64,000 nucleotides of DNA from Bombella apis (GCF_018221685.1 NZ_JAGJTM010000003.1:124001-188000), one strand, 5' to 3'; positions 36,502 to 45,832 are shown, counted from the first letter of the stretch. Notes: a model not told the origin generated them from the sequence alone. Numbers and translations: made by a program.

Positions 36502-38058
36502 TCAGGGTGTTGAGGACGTGCCGCTCCCAGCACCCGCATGACGGGATGGCGACCAGACCGCCACATCAGGAGCGGCCGGTTTCTTCCCAGCCTGAGCCTG
36601 TGCCGGTACTGCTCCAGCTGTCTGCTTTGCAGGTGACCATACGGCCATATCAGCCGATGCCGAGGCAGTCCCCCGCCCCGGCACGGCCGGCCCTACGGAA
36701 AGAGATGATGGCGATGTCAGATCACGGGAGGCTGGGACGATCAGCTGGCTGCCCCCACCCGGAGCAATCTGATAGATGCCCAGCGCCCGAATCATCCGGC
36801 CATCCGGACGCAGATGGAAGAGACCATTCACGCCCAGATAGCCTTCACGCTGGGTCAGTGTTGCCACATTCAGCTTGTTCTGGCGGATCAGGGCGCCAGC
36901 CAGGGCGGCCGCATCGTAGGCAAAATCTGCGACAGGAGAAGGCTTCTGCTGATAGGCATTCTGATAACTCTGCACATAGCCACTGCGCTGTTTCTCATCA
37001 AACGCCACATACCAGGCACCGCGCAGGTCCCCCAGTTTGGCGTCAAAGGAACGCCAGAGCATCGGACCAAGAATACGAACCTGAGGAACCAGAAGCTGGT
37101 TGTTTTTCAGCGCATCGATCACACGGGCCAGATCCAGCCCGGTATCACCCAGAAGCAGGGCATCAAATGGCGGCGGGCTGACCTCCGAAGGGGTCGAAGC
37201 GGTCTGATCCTTCTGGGCTGGCCGGGAGGAAGAAACCGTCATTTCATCACCCTCATTCAGAGGGTCAATGGCAGAAGGTCCGCTCTCCGCCGTGGCCGCC
37301 CCCTGTGCAGTACCGGCAGATGCAACCGGCCGACGGCTCAGCTGCGCCATTTTCTGCGTGATGTCATTGATGTCACTACTGTGGAAAGTAATCTGCGGGA
37401 CATCCAGCCCAGCCTCCTGACAGGCCAGGGTCAGCCCTTCCCCCATGGCGTGCCCCAGCGCCGTATCTGGCAGAAACGCAGCAAAACGCTTCCGTCCTTC
37501 TACCCGGGCAGCGTCAACAAGACGACGAACCTGCTGCTCTGGCGTCAGTCCCATGACCCAGACACCCGGTCTGGCCTGAGCCACATCACTGGTGAAAGCC
37601 AACTCCGGCACATTCGCTGGCTGCAGGACAGAGGACACGGCCTGCGTATCACCTGCCGTAAGCGGCCCCAGAACAATACTGTCTCCGGCCTCCAGAGCCT
37701 GCTGGGCGGCATGGGCAGGCCCTGCTGGCTGGGCACTGTCAAATACATCCATGGGAGGAGGCTGGTTGTCCGGCAGAGCCAGCCGGGCCGCATCCCTCAG
37801 GCGCAGGCCGATGGCAGCATGAGGGCCACTCAACGGTACGATCAGCCCGACACGGGCCGGTTTTTCCACTGGCTGCGGAGCGGCTGCCACCGGGGCCAGT
37901 TTCCTTTCATGACCATCTTCCCCGGAGCAGGCTCCCAGAAACATGAAAATACCAACGGCCAATGCTGCCTGGCCGTTTCCTCTCTTGCCGCGCCCCTGCC
38001 CACCACGGCTATAAAGGCCAGAGCGGCTCATTGAGGATAACGATGTCTGAGAAACCAT
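36502..38058 (-). CDS. Penicillin-binding protein activator-like lipoprotein (LpoA / periplasmic binding fold)
   Basis: 518 residues. A signal peptide ends in the lipobox LGACSG. The body is a type I periplasmic binding fold: RVGLIVPLSGPHAAIGLRLRDAA, IVLGPLTAGDTQAVSSV, FAAFLPDTALGHAMGEGL and DFAYDAAALAGALI. This matches the LpoA/PBP-activator class thought to stimulate peptidoglycan synthases. A low-complexity insertion of about 60 residues (Ala/Ser/Thr/Pro-rich, around VASAGTAQGAATAES) interrupts the domain, and the C-terminus carries two AVWSP motifs (DMAVWSPAK, DVAVWSPSR) in a Pro/Ala tail. The start at 38058 is set by a strong GGGGGGAGTAT and overlaps rsmI head to head by 16 nt. Confidence 0.82.
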   Translation of the reverse strand: MVSQTSLSSMSRSGLYSRGGQGRGKRGNGQAALAVGIFMFLGACSGEDGHERKLAPVAAAPQPVEKPARVGLIVPLSGPHAAIGLRLRDAARLALPDNQPPPMDVFDSAQPAGPAHAAQQALEAGDSIVLGPLTAGDTQAVSSVLQPANVPELAFTSDVAQARPGVWVMGLTPEQQVRRLVDAARVEGRKRFAAFLPDTALGHAMGEGLTLACQEAGLDVPQITFHSSDINDITQKMAQLSRRPVASAGTAQGAATAESGPSAIDPLNEGDEMTVSSSRPAQKDQTASTPSEVSPPPFDALLLGDTGLDLARVIDALKNNQLLVPQVRILGPMLWRSFDAKLGDLRGAWYVAFDEKQRSGYVQSYQNAYQQKPSPVADFAYDAAALAGALIRQNKLNVATLTQREGYLGVNGLFHLRPDGRMIRALGIYQIAPGGGSQLIVPASRDLTSPSSLSVGPAVPGRGTASASADMAVWSPAKQTAGAVPAQAQAGKKPAAPDVAVWSPSRHAGAGSGTSSTP

Positions 38059-38942
38059 ATACTCCCCCCGATCACGGAACATTTCCTTCTTCTACCGGGC
38101 AGCTCGTGCTGGTGGCAACGCCTGTCGGCAACCTCGCCGACATAAGCCAGCGTGCCCTTGATGCTTTAAGGACCGCTGATGCCATCCTGTGTGAAGATAC
38201 CCGCGTTACCACAAAACTGCTGCGGCATTATGGCATAAGCAACCAGCTCTTCCCTCTCCACGACCATAATGAACAGGACCGCATCCCCGCCCTCATTGAG
38301 CGCCTCCAGCAGGGAGAATGTCTGGCCCTGGTCTCTGATGCCGGTACACCCATTGTTTCGGACCCTGGATACCGCCTCGTCCGGGCCGCACAGGCAGAAA
38401 ATATCGCCATCACGTCCCTGCCCGGTGCCAATGCTGCCGTCACGGCTCTGACACTCTCCGGCCTGCCTCCCATTCCCTTCATGTTTCTGGGCTTTCCTCC
38501 CCGGGGAGAGGCCCGCCGACACAGCTTTACCGCCCTGCGTGCTGCCGAACAGGCTGGTCTGGCTGCCACGCTCATCTGGTATGAATCACCGCACCGACTT
38601 CTGGAAACACTGAAAACACAGCAGCAGGTATTCGGCTCAGACCGCCCTGCGGCCGTAGGGCGTGAACTGACAAAACATTTTGAAGAAATGGTCCGGGGCA
38701 GTCTTGCCGAACTCATTGCCCATTTTGAAGAAACAGCCCCACGGGGAGAGATCACCCTGCTTCTTGGTCCACCAGCCGCAGACGATACAGGAGCACAGGA
38801 GCTCGACCAGGCCTTGCAGGATGCCCTGAAAACCCACTCCGTCAAGGATGCCGCAGCGCTGATAGCAGGGATCGTCAACCTGCCCAAGCGCACCGTCTAT
38901 AACCGGGCACTTGAGCTGGCCAGACAGAAAAAGGGCGGTTAG
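38043..38942 (+). CDS. rsmI: 16S rRNA (cytidine(1402)-2'-O)-methyltransferase RsmI
   Basis: 299 residues of the tetrapyrrole-methylase-like fold: LVLVATPVGNLADIS near the N-terminus, ILCEDTRVT, LVSDAGTPIVSDPGYRLV, LPGANAAVTALTLSGLP and LIWYESPHRL, all typical of RsmI. It methylates C1402 of 16S rRNA in the P site. The ATG at 38043 has GAGGATAACG upstream; an upstream in-frame ATG at 37962 is inside the divergent lipoprotein gene. RsmI next to an LpoA-like gene in divergent orientation is also known from other proteobacteria. Its 3' end overlaps lolA by 4 nt (convergent). Confidence 0.94.
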   Translation: MSEKPYTPPDHGTFPSSTGQLVLVATPVGNLADISQRALDALRTADAILCEDTRVTTKLLRHYGISNQLFPLHDHNEQDRIPALIERLQQGECLALVSDAGTPIVSDPGYRLVRAAQAENIAITSLPGANAAVTALTLSGLPPIPFMFLGFPPRGEARRHSFTALRAAEQAGLAATLIWYESPHRLLETLKTQQQVFGSDRPAAVGRELTKHFEEMVRGSLAELIAHFEETAPRGEITLLLGPPAADDTGAQELDQALQDALKTHSVKDAAALIAGIVNLPKRTVYNRALELARQKKGG

Positions 38943-39568
38943 TCCTCATCCTTTGGCAGGACAAAACTTGAAGCCGGAACGCTGATGCCGGTCTGCACGC
39001 TGGAAAAATGCACGACCGTCCTGTGCCCTTGGGCATCCAACACTGTCCAGCCCTTCAGACTGAGCGGACGGGTGGAGAAAAAGAGCGTCATCTCGCCTTC
39101 ACCCGGATTTTCCGTCCGTGTCACCCGCAACTGGATCTCGCTATTCTGCTGTTCGTACCCCAGAATGGATACATCCCCCGAGAAACGGGGATCCGGCCGC
39201 AGAAGAAGACCCAATGGCGTATGATCCAGAGGGATTGTCGTGATCTGACCGATGCTGCGATCCTGAAACACGACCTTGCCTTCATTGGCCACAAGCAGAA
39301 GCGGGCTGGGAGGATCGTAAGAAAACCGCATCTTTCCCGGCCGCTCCAGCAGAACTGTCCCGGTGGATGCCCCGTCATGCTCGGTTACCTGCTCAAACCG
39401 GGCCTGAAATGTCTTCGTCGCCGCAAGGCTGGACTCAATTCTGTGAACCCATCCCTGCTGGGCCTGGGTCAGGGGAACGCCTGCCGCCAGTGCCGGATTC
39501 CCCAGCAGACCCATCCCCCCCACAGCAAAAGCCACGCCGCAGGCCATGACAAGACGCCGCACCACCAT
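38939..39568 (-). CDS. lolA: Outer-membrane lipoprotein carrier protein LolA
   Basis: 209 residues with a Sec signal peptide (RRLVMACGVAFAVGGMGLLG, then ALAAG) and the LolA half-barrel pattern: FQARFEQVTEHDGASTGTV, LERPGKMRFSYDPPSPLLLV, DRSIGQITTIPLDHTPLGLLL. It ferries lipoproteins through the periplasm from LolCDE to the outer membrane. Start: ATG 39568 with AGGAAAGGA 9-10 nt upstream; a GTG at 39589 overlapping the gshA stop is possible. Together with the LpoA-like and LptM-like lipoproteins in the window it belongs to the envelope gene set. Confidence 0.9.
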   Translation of the reverse strand: MVVRRLVMACGVAFAVGGMGLLGNPALAAGVPLTQAQQGWVHRIESSLAATKTFQARFEQVTEHDGASTGTVLLERPGKMRFSYDPPSPLLLVANEGKVVFQDRSIGQITTIPLDHTPLGLLLRPDPRFSGDVSILGYEQQNSEIQLRVTRTENPGEGEMTLFFSTRPLSLKGWTVLDAQGHRTVVHFSSVQTGISVPASSFVLPKDED

Positions 39569-39585
39569 CACCACGATTCCTTTCC

Positions 39586-40971
39586 TCACAAGGAAATATC
39601 CGCTTCCCGGAAAATGTGCCGGACATCACCCTGCCAGACATCATGGTACCGCTCCAGCCACCGCTCCGCCTGTGTTTTGGCACCATCAGCAATCTCATAG
39701 AGCGGAGCAAGATAATACTCCTCCCCATGGCCCCGTTTCTGAAGTCCCTGCTCGGCCAGTGTCAGAATACGCTTTGCCAGATGACGCAGCCCGCCCGGGA
39801 AAGGAGCATCCATGGCCTGTTCGACAACAAGCTCCGCCAGAGACTGATAATGCAGCCAAGACTGCTCCTTCACCACCCGTTCGGCTTCAGCCAGCACATC
39901 TTCGTCATATAGCAGCCCCACCCAGAACGCAGACTGGGCCACCATCATGTCTGGCCGTCCAGCATCGGCACCACGCATCTCAAGAAACTGCTTGAGCCGG
40001 ACATCAGGGAACAGTGTCGTCAGATGGTCTTCAAAATCCCCGACCGTTGGGCGCAGGCCTGCCAACGGCTCCTGCTCGACACCATCGAGCCATTTACGGA
40101 ACGAACAGCCTGCGGCATCAATATTCCGCCCTTCACGATTGACGAAATACATAGGGACATCCAGCGCCCAGTCCACGTAGCGCTCAAACCCGAAGCCTTC
40201 CTCAAAAAAGAACGTCGGCTGACCACTGCGCTGATTGTCCGTATCCAGCCAGATATAGGCCCGGTTGGACAGACGCCCTGTCGGCCTGCCATCAGCAAAC
40301 GGCGAATTGACCATCAGGGCCGTGATGAGAGGCTGGAGAGCGAGCGACACCCGCATTTTGCGGGCCATGTCTGCCTCGCTGGAAAAATCCAGATTCACCT
40401 GCACAGTGCAGGTCCGTGTCATCATGTCCAGCCCACGACGCCCGACCTCTGGCATGTAGCGGCGCATGATGGCATACCGGCTCTTGGGCATCCACGGCAT
40501 GGCCTCCCGGGGCCAGAGAGGCTGAAAACCAAGAGGCGCAAAACCAAGGCCCAGCTCCTGCGCAGGCCCGGTGATCTGCCTGAAATGGGCAATCATCTCC
40601 TGTTCGGTTTCCTGCACCGTCCTGACAGGCGCACCGGAGAGCTCAAACTGTCCAGCAGGTTCCAGAGAGATGGATCGCCCCTTGTGCGGGCCCGCACCTT
40701 TCAGGCCTATCAAATGGCCATCATCACGGATGGCCTGCCAGTCCGGCCCTTCCAGAGCGCCAAGCAGGGCACCGATGCCATCCGGCTCATACGCTGGTGG
40801 CGCAAACGGCTTCAGCTCTCCTCTGGCCCGTTCTGGCAGACGGAACCCGAACTTTTCATGTTCTGTCCCAATACGCCATTCAGCCTTCGGCTTGCAGCCA
40901 CGAGCCAGAACCTCGACAAGCTGCGCCCTGCTCTCGATCAGTGTCGTATTGCTTTCACCTGGATTGGACAT
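39586..40971 (-). CDS. gshA: Glutamate-cysteine ligase
   Basis: 461 residues of the GCS2 class shared by alphaproteobacteria and plants: WRIGTEHEKFGF, then GAGPHKGRSISLEPAGQFE, RRYMPEVGRRGLDMM, CTVQVNLDFSSEADMARK, and ANSPFADG-like MVNSPFADGRPTG. It makes gamma-glutamylcysteine, the first step of glutathione synthesis. The ATG at 40971 has AAGGGTTTGTGC upstream; the longer frame needs a TTG. It is 142 bp downstream of rsmE, which often neighbours gshA in alphaproteobacteria, and lolA follows at 17 bp. Confidence 0.94.
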   Translation of the reverse strand: MSNPGESNTTLIESRAQLVEVLARGCKPKAEWRIGTEHEKFGFRLPERARGELKPFAPPAYEPDGIGALLGALEGPDWQAIRDDGHLIGLKGAGPHKGRSISLEPAGQFELSGAPVRTVQETEQEMIAHFRQITGPAQELGLGFAPLGFQPLWPREAMPWMPKSRYAIMRRYMPEVGRRGLDMMTRTCTVQVNLDFSSEADMARKMRVSLALQPLITALMVNSPFADGRPTGRLSNRAYIWLDTDNQRSGQPTFFFEEGFGFERYVDWALDVPMYFVNREGRNIDAAGCSFRKWLDGVEQEPLAGLRPTVGDFEDHLTTLFPDVRLKQFLEMRGADAGRPDMMVAQSAFWVGLLYDEDVLAEAERVVKEQSWLHYQSLAELVVEQAMDAPFPGGLRHLAKRILTLAEQGLQKRGHGEEYYLAPLYEIADGAKTQAERWLERYHDVWQGDVRHIFREADISL

Positions 40972-41113
40972 GCACAAACCCTTATCGGCTAAAATTCACC
41001 ACGCTATGCCGCAGGACGCTCAGACTGTCCGTAAGCCAGATACCCCCTATACTAGGGGGCATATTTACCTTCATTCAAGAGAACCGACACATATTCGAGC
41101 AGCCTCGGGCCGT

Positions 41114-41830
41114 TCATGCCTGCCGGTTGGCTGCTCCGATCTGGGCCAAGGCAGCACAGGCTGCCGTATCTGCCCGCAATATCCGGGGGCCGAGCGAAAA
41201 AGACTGTATGGCCTCATGCCGGGAAAGCCGTTGGACCTCTTCCTCCGCAAAGCCTCCTTCTGGCCCGATGAGCAATGCATCACAGCCAGCGGGAGGCCCT
41301 CCCTGCCCATGGCGCTCCAGCGCCACAGCAAGCCTGCGCCGAACCGGCCAGCGGGCCAGAACAGCCGCCAGAGGCTCCAGCGGCATGAGGGTCGGGACAT
41401 CCAGCCGCTCACACTGTTCGGCAGCTTCCTGTGCGATCAGCCCCAACCGCTCAAGATTCAGGCGATGTGTGTTTGTCCGGGCTGTCAGGACGGGGCGAAA
41501 GCGTGTCACACCCAGCTCTGTCCCCATGCGGATGAGCAGCTCCGTCGCATCCCTCTTGAGTGGCGCAAAAAGAAGCTCCACCCCTTCTGTATCCTGCTGG
41601 GGCCGCAGACAGGACGTGACGCGCACCGTGGCCTGATTTTTTTTCAGCCCCTCGACAGTCGCCTGCCACTCGCCATCCCGGCCATTGAACAGCACCACAC
41701 CATCGCCCGGCTGAAGACGCATGACCTTGCCCAGATAATGGGCCTGACCGGCAGACAGGGACACCGTCTCCCCTTCCTGCCAGGGAGACTCTGCATCAAC
41801 AATAAAAAGGCGTGGATCAGTACGGCTCAT
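41114..41830 (-). CDS. rsmE: 16S rRNA (uracil(1498)-N3)-methyltransferase RsmE
   Basis: 238 residues with the SPOUT knot signatures LLIGPEGGFAEEEV and SLGPRILRADTA, and an N-terminal PUA-like part (RLFIVDAESPW, HYLGKVMRLQPGDGVVLFNG). It methylates U1498 of 16S rRNA. The ATG at 41830 (MSRTDPRLF) is the start of conserved sequence, though the ribosome site is weak; ATG 41869 gives a 13-residue longer N-terminus. It is divergent from ubiA across 88 bp. Confidence 0.92.
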   Translation of the reverse strand: MSRTDPRLFIVDAESPWQEGETVSLSAGQAHYLGKVMRLQPGDGVVLFNGRDGEWQATVEGLKKNQATVRVTSCLRPQQDTEGVELLFAPLKRDATELLIRMGTELGVTRFRPVLTARTNTHRLNLERLGLIAQEAAEQCERLDVPTLMPLEPLAAVLARWPVRRRLAVALERHGQGGPPAGCDALLIGPEGGFAEEEVQRLSRHEAIQSFSLGPRILRADTAACAALAQIGAANRQA

Positions 41831-41918
41831 GTTTCGGGCATACCGCTTTCCCCACTCACTTTCCAGCATCTGCGATAAAATATTGACCTCATCCTGTTTC
41901 TGGCCAATCACTCATCCC

Positions 41919-42848
41919 ATGTCCCAGACCCATCTTCATACCGATATCCGCAGCAATGGCCTGATCGGCCGCCTGCCAGACCCTTGGCGATCCTATGCAC
42001 TGCTTGCCCGGCTGGACCGTCCCGTTGGCACATGGCTGCTGCTGCTGCCCGGCGTGTTCGGCATCTTTCTTGCCCCACAAGGGCCCCCTCTGGAACGCCG
42101 GCTCTTCTATACGGCGCTCTTCGCCATCGGATCGCTGCTCATGCGTTCGGCGGGCTGTGTCATCAACGACATCTGGGATCGCAAAATTGATGCCCAGGTT
42201 TCACGCACGGCAGGCAGGCCCCTGGCCAGCGGCGCACTCAACCTGACACAGGGACTGGCTCTGCTGGCAGTGTTGCTACTCGGAGGGCTGGCCGTATTGC
42301 TCGCCCTGCCGCCCGTCTGCTGGATGCTGGCACCTCTGGCGCTGATCCTTGTCGCCTTCTACCCGGCCGCAAAAAGACTGACATGGTGGCCCCAGCTTGT
42401 CATGGGATTCACCTTCGGCTTCGGCGCTCCCATGGGCTATGCGGCCAGCCAGAACACTCTGGACCTGCCGGGCCTGCTGCTCTACGGCGGCGTCATCATC
42501 TGGCAGCTGGGATTCGATACCATCTATGGTTTTCAGGATATGGAGGATGATGCCCGTATCGGGGTCAAATCCACCTCCCGCCTGATGCTGAACCATGCCC
42601 GCCTCTTCATAGGCAGCTGTTACGCCCTAGCCCTCTGCCTGTTTGCACTCTCGGCTCTACAGGCCGGGTTGCACCCACTCTTCTGGCTGCCTTTCCTGCT
42701 AGCCTGCCTCCTGCTGGGCCGTCAGACTGTCCAGCTTTCGCCCTATGATGCTCCTCTCTGTCTGCACTTCTTCCGGCAGAACGTCGCAATAGGCTTCGTC
42801 CTGGCAGCCGCCTTCATCCTGGGGGCCAGCCCGACATTTTGGCACTAA
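41919..42848 (+). CDS. ubiA: 4-hydroxybenzoate polyprenyltransferase
   Basis: 309 residues with about eight membrane segments and both Asp-rich prenyl-diphosphate motifs: NDIWDRKID (NDxxDxxxD) and the second, GFQDMEDDARIGVKST. It joins the long isoprenoid chain to 4-hydroxybenzoate at the inner membrane for ubiquinone, the electron acceptor for periplasmic dehydrogenases such as SldBA. The ATG at 41919 begins MSQTHLH; a longer frame to 41829 would overlap rsmE. The divergent rsmE-gshA / ubiA arrangement is familiar from alphaproteobacteria. Confidence 0.94.
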   Translation: MSQTHLHTDIRSNGLIGRLPDPWRSYALLARLDRPVGTWLLLLPGVFGIFLAPQGPPLERRLFYTALFAIGSLLMRSAGCVINDIWDRKIDAQVSRTAGRPLASGALNLTQGLALLAVLLLGGLAVLLALPPVCWMLAPLALILVAFYPAAKRLTWWPQLVMGFTFGFGAPMGYAASQNTLDLPGLLLYGGVIIWQLGFDTIYGFQDMEDDARIGVKSTSRLMLNHARLFIGSCYALALCLFALSALQAGLHPLFWLPFLLACLLLGRQTVQLSPYDAPLCLHFFRQNVAIGFVLAAAFILGASPTFWH

Positions 42849-42882
42849 ACCTGATCTGCTCCATGAGCGTGAGAGGGCCGAC

Positions 42883-42927
42883 ATGAAAAATCCCCGGGGC
42901 AGAACCAGCACCCCGGGGATTTTTCAT
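42883..42927. terminator. Strong bidirectional intrinsic terminator
   Basis: A perfect 17-bp stem (ATGAAAAATCCCCGGGG at 42883-42899 with its complement at 42911-42927) encloses an 11-nt loop. Both orientations give an A/T flank of five, fitting the convergent ubiA and MFS genes. Confidence 0.93.
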
Positions 42928-42958
42928 ACAACAGACTGACCTGTATCGAGCGACCTGC

Positions 42959-44347
42959 TCAGGTCGTGCGCCTTCTGAAAAGCGTCCGCCCTGCACTCAA
43001 TGCTGCTCCACAGAAAGCCACGGCAGCGGCGGCTCCGAGACAGATGAATGCAGGATGAGGGAACAGGGTGAACAGCCCGGCGACCAGCAATGCCCCTGTC
43101 GTCTGCCCTGAAAGACGGGCCACGGAGAGCATCCCGCTTGCACCACCCTCCCGGCCGGGAGGGGCTGTCACCATGATGGCCCGGTTGTTCGGTGGCTGGA
43201 AAAAGCCAAACCCCATGCCAGCCAGAAGCGTCCGCCAGGCAATGGCCGTGTTATCGGCATCCAGCGGCAGGGTACAGAGAAGGACAAAGCCAAGACATGT
43301 CACCAGCAGCCCAATGGAAGACAGCAGAGCTGCCGGAAAACGGTCTGCAATCTTTCCGACAATAAAAGACATCACCGCCACGCCCACAGCCCACGGTGCA
43401 ATCAACAGACCGACTGTGGCCGGATTTTTATGAAAAGCCACTGCCAGCGTGAAAGGCATGGCCACAATATACAGGTTCGAAGCCACAAACCCACAGAAAC
43501 TGACCAGACAGGCCAGCAGAAAGGGCACACGCTTCAGCAGGTCCAGCGGCACAATAGGCTCCTGCCGCTTTTTCTGCCAGCGCAGGAGAAGCCACCAGCT
43601 GACAAGGCTCCAGCCCGTCAACCCGGCACCCCAGCCCAGATCACCATGCATGAGGCTGTCCAGCCCGATCCCCAGCAGGGCGAAAGAAGCCACCGTGAGC
43701 AAGGAACCAGGGATATCGACCTTCACGTCGCTCCGCGGCGTTTTGGGCAGAGCCTTGCTGGCTAGAAGGATGGCAATGCCACCCAGCGGCAGATTCACCC
43801 AGAAAATCCAGGGCCAGGAGGCAATGGAGAGGATGAAGGAGCCGATGGTCGGCCCCAGCGCCACACCCAGGCCGATGAACAGCCCGTTGAGCGCAATCCC
43901 CTTGCCTATGAGCTTGTGCGGATAAATGAAGCGCACAAGAGCAATATTCACACTCATGATGCAGGAGCTGCCAACACCCTGAAGAGCCCGGGCAAGCGTC
44001 AGCTCCAGCATGTTCTGCGACATGGCACAGGCCACAGACGCAATGAGAAACAGGACAATTCCCAGCTGGCTCATCCGCCCGAAACCAACCCTGGCCCCAA
44101 TGGCGGCCAATGGCAGGAGACAGGCCAGATTGGCCAGCTGGTAGGCATTGATGACCCAGATCGCCTGCGAAGCAGAAGAGTGGAGATCCGTTGCGATGGT
44201 GGGCAGGGCCACATTCGCAACGGAATAATCCAGGATCGAAAGCATCAATGCCAGAATGACAGATGACATCGCCTTGAAGCGTTGCATCCCGTAAAGGCCT
44301 GCGTGCCTCTCCGGGTCGTATTCTCCCTCAAGGCTAGGATCTGCCAT
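42959..44347 (-). CDS. MFS transporter, DHA2-like drug/metabolite efflux
   Basis: About 462 residues with 12-14 predicted membrane helices. DHA2 features include the first-helix motif LDYSVANVALPTIATDL and the WVINAYQLANLACLLPLAAIGARVG segment (motif A-like), then ALQGVGSSCIMS and GPTIGSFIL (motif C-like). The substrate is unknown; drug efflux is the family default and not proven. Start is ambiguous: ATG 44347, 1 bp after the upstream transporter stop, or ATG 44359, overlapping it. Either way the two transporters are translationally linked. Confidence 0.85.
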   Translation of the reverse strand: MADPSLEGEYDPERHAGLYGMQRFKAMSSVILALMLSILDYSVANVALPTIATDLHSSASQAIWVINAYQLANLACLLPLAAIGARVGFGRMSQLGIVLFLIASVACAMSQNMLELTLARALQGVGSSCIMSVNIALVRFIYPHKLIGKGIALNGLFIGLGVALGPTIGSFILSIASWPWIFWVNLPLGGIAILLASKALPKTPRSDVKVDIPGSLLTVASFALLGIGLDSLMHGDLGWGAGLTGWSLVSWWLLLRWQKKRQEPIVPLDLLKRVPFLLACLVSFCGFVASNLYIVAMPFTLAVAFHKNPATVGLLIAPWAVGVAVMSFIVGKIADRFPAALLSSIGLLVTCLGFVLLCTLPLDADNTAIAWRTLLAGMGFGFFQPPNNRAIMVTAPPGREGGASGMLSVARLSGQTTGALLVAGLFTLFPHPAFICLGAAAAVAFCGAALSAGRTLFRRRTT

Positions 44348-44348
44348 C

Positions 44349-45782
44349 TTACTGCCCATTACCCTCTGGTTCTCCCAATTTACGCAGGGGCACCCCTGCA
44401 AAAAGATTCGCTTCGATCCGCTCCAGCGAAGCACCCTTCGTCTCCGGGACAAAACCCAGAGTAATCAGCACGAACAGGCCATTGAACGCTGCAAACAGGA
44501 TGAAGGTCCAAGACGCACCCATCGCCAGCATCATCAGCGGGAAAATGCTGGAAACAACCCAGTTGGCCACCCAGTTTGTCACCGTGGAACAGCCGATACC
44601 AAAGTCACGGCCACGTGTCGGCTGAACCTCAGAGCACAGGGCCCAGACAAGCGGTCCCTCACCAATGGCAAAACCGGCCACAAAGACAAGGATCAGAGCG
44701 CAGAGCAGGATGGAAGCGGCCAGGCTGCCACCACCAAAAGCCAGCACTGCACCGACACCAACCAGCGAAGCACCAACGATGACACAGCTCGTCAACAGCA
44801 GCGGACGACGGCCCCACCTGTCGGCGTATCGGATGGCCACACCTGTGAAAACCATGTTGGTCAGCCCGACCAGTGTCGTGGCCCACACGGCAGCATTGGT
44901 CCCGAAATGGGCAGCTTCGAACACGCGCGGTGCGTAGTAAAGCAGGGCGTTGATTCCGCTCAGCTGCTGCATGATCTGGAGGGTGATACCCAGAAACACG
45001 GAACGACGGAAGTTCGGATTGCTGCGAAACAGCCCATATCCGGCATCACTGCTCTTGGAGAGGCGGTCGTTGATATCGGCCAGCTCTGCTTCCGCCACTT
45101 CCTCGTCAGAACGCAGCATACGCAGCACCTTGCGGGCACGCTCCGTATCACCACGCATCATCAGCCAGCGAGGGCTGTGCGGCAGAATCAGCACTACACC
45201 GAGGAACAGGGCCGCCGGAACGCCCATGATCCCGAGCATCCAGCGCCAGTGCCCACCTTCGGACAGGATGCTATCGGACACGAATGCCAGAAAAATCCCG
45301 AGCGTAACCATCAGCTGATAGAAAGAAATCATGGCACCACGGGCCGATTCGACCGTGATCTCAGAAATGTAGAGCGGCGCTGCAAATGCTGCCACGCCAA
45401 CAGCCAGACCAAGCAGGACACGCCCTGTGATGAGCAGGGCCACCCCGGGAGCAAACGCACAGAAAAGCGTACCAACGAGAAAAAGGATCCCAGCGCCCAG
45501 CATGGCACCCGGGCGACCAAAAGAAACGGAAATGCGACCAGCAAATGTAGCACCAACAGCAGCACCAGCCATCATGGACGACACGATCCACCCCTGCATG
45601 GCAGCACCAGCATGGAAATCAGTCGCAATGAACGGCAAAGCACCAGCGACAACGCCTGTATCCAACCCAAACATCAACCCGGAAAGGGCCGCAAGAATGC
45701 CAAGAAACGTAGCACGCCCTGTCGTCTTCTGAGACGAAGAGGCACCGCCCCCACTCCTGGCTGCCGGCGTTACTCCTACCAT
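44349..45782 (-). CDS. Sugar:proton symporter, MFS sugar porter family
   Basis: 477 residues, 12 membrane helices. Sugar-porter signatures are complete: GLMFGLDTGVVAGALPFI in helix 1, GRVLLGLAVGVAAFAAPLYISEI, LPHSPRWLM, QQLSGINALLYYAP, ADRWGRRPLLL and FVPETKGASLE. This is the GalP/XylE/AraE type; a hexose or pentose is expected, but which is not decidable. Strong ribosome site GAGGAG precedes the ATG at 45782. The N-terminal ~20 residues are Gly/Ser-rich and polar. It lies immediately before the DHA2 transporter. Confidence 0.92.
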   Translation of the reverse strand: MVGVTPAARSGGGASSSQKTTGRATFLGILAALSGLMFGLDTGVVAGALPFIATDFHAGAAMQGWIVSSMMAGAAVGATFAGRISVSFGRPGAMLGAGILFLVGTLFCAFAPGVALLITGRVLLGLAVGVAAFAAPLYISEITVESARGAMISFYQLMVTLGIFLAFVSDSILSEGGHWRWMLGIMGVPAALFLGVVLILPHSPRWLMMRGDTERARKVLRMLRSDEEVAEAELADINDRLSKSSDAGYGLFRSNPNFRRSVFLGITLQIMQQLSGINALLYYAPRVFEAAHFGTNAAVWATTLVGLTNMVFTGVAIRYADRWGRRPLLLTSCVIVGASLVGVGAVLAFGGGSLAASILLCALILVFVAGFAIGEGPLVWALCSEVQPTRGRDFGIGCSTVTNWVANWVVSSIFPLMMLAMGASWTFILFAAFNGLFVLITLGFVPETKGASLERIEANLFAGVPLRKLGEPEGNGQ

Positions 45783-45807
45783 GATAACTCCTCATTCATA
45801 AAGGTCA

Positions 45808-45832
45808 CACACCCCTCCGGCATCGGGGCGTG
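45808..45832 (-). terminator. Possible hairpin after der
   Basis: On the minus strand an 8-bp stem with one G-U pair (45832-45825 with 45815-45808) and a 9-nt loop lies 38 bp after the der stop and 26 bp before the sugar transporter start. There is no T-run, so support is weak. Confidence 0.3.

Noticed and set aside
41043..41059. CCCCCTA-TAC-TAGGGGG hairpin after rsmE as a terminator
   Set aside because: 7-bp stem and 3-nt loop with no T-run in either direction; too weak to annotate.
42959..45782. Two adjacent MFS genes as a resistance island or mobile insert
   Set aside because: Composition matches neighbours, no repeats or integrase nearby, and one is an ordinary sugar porter.
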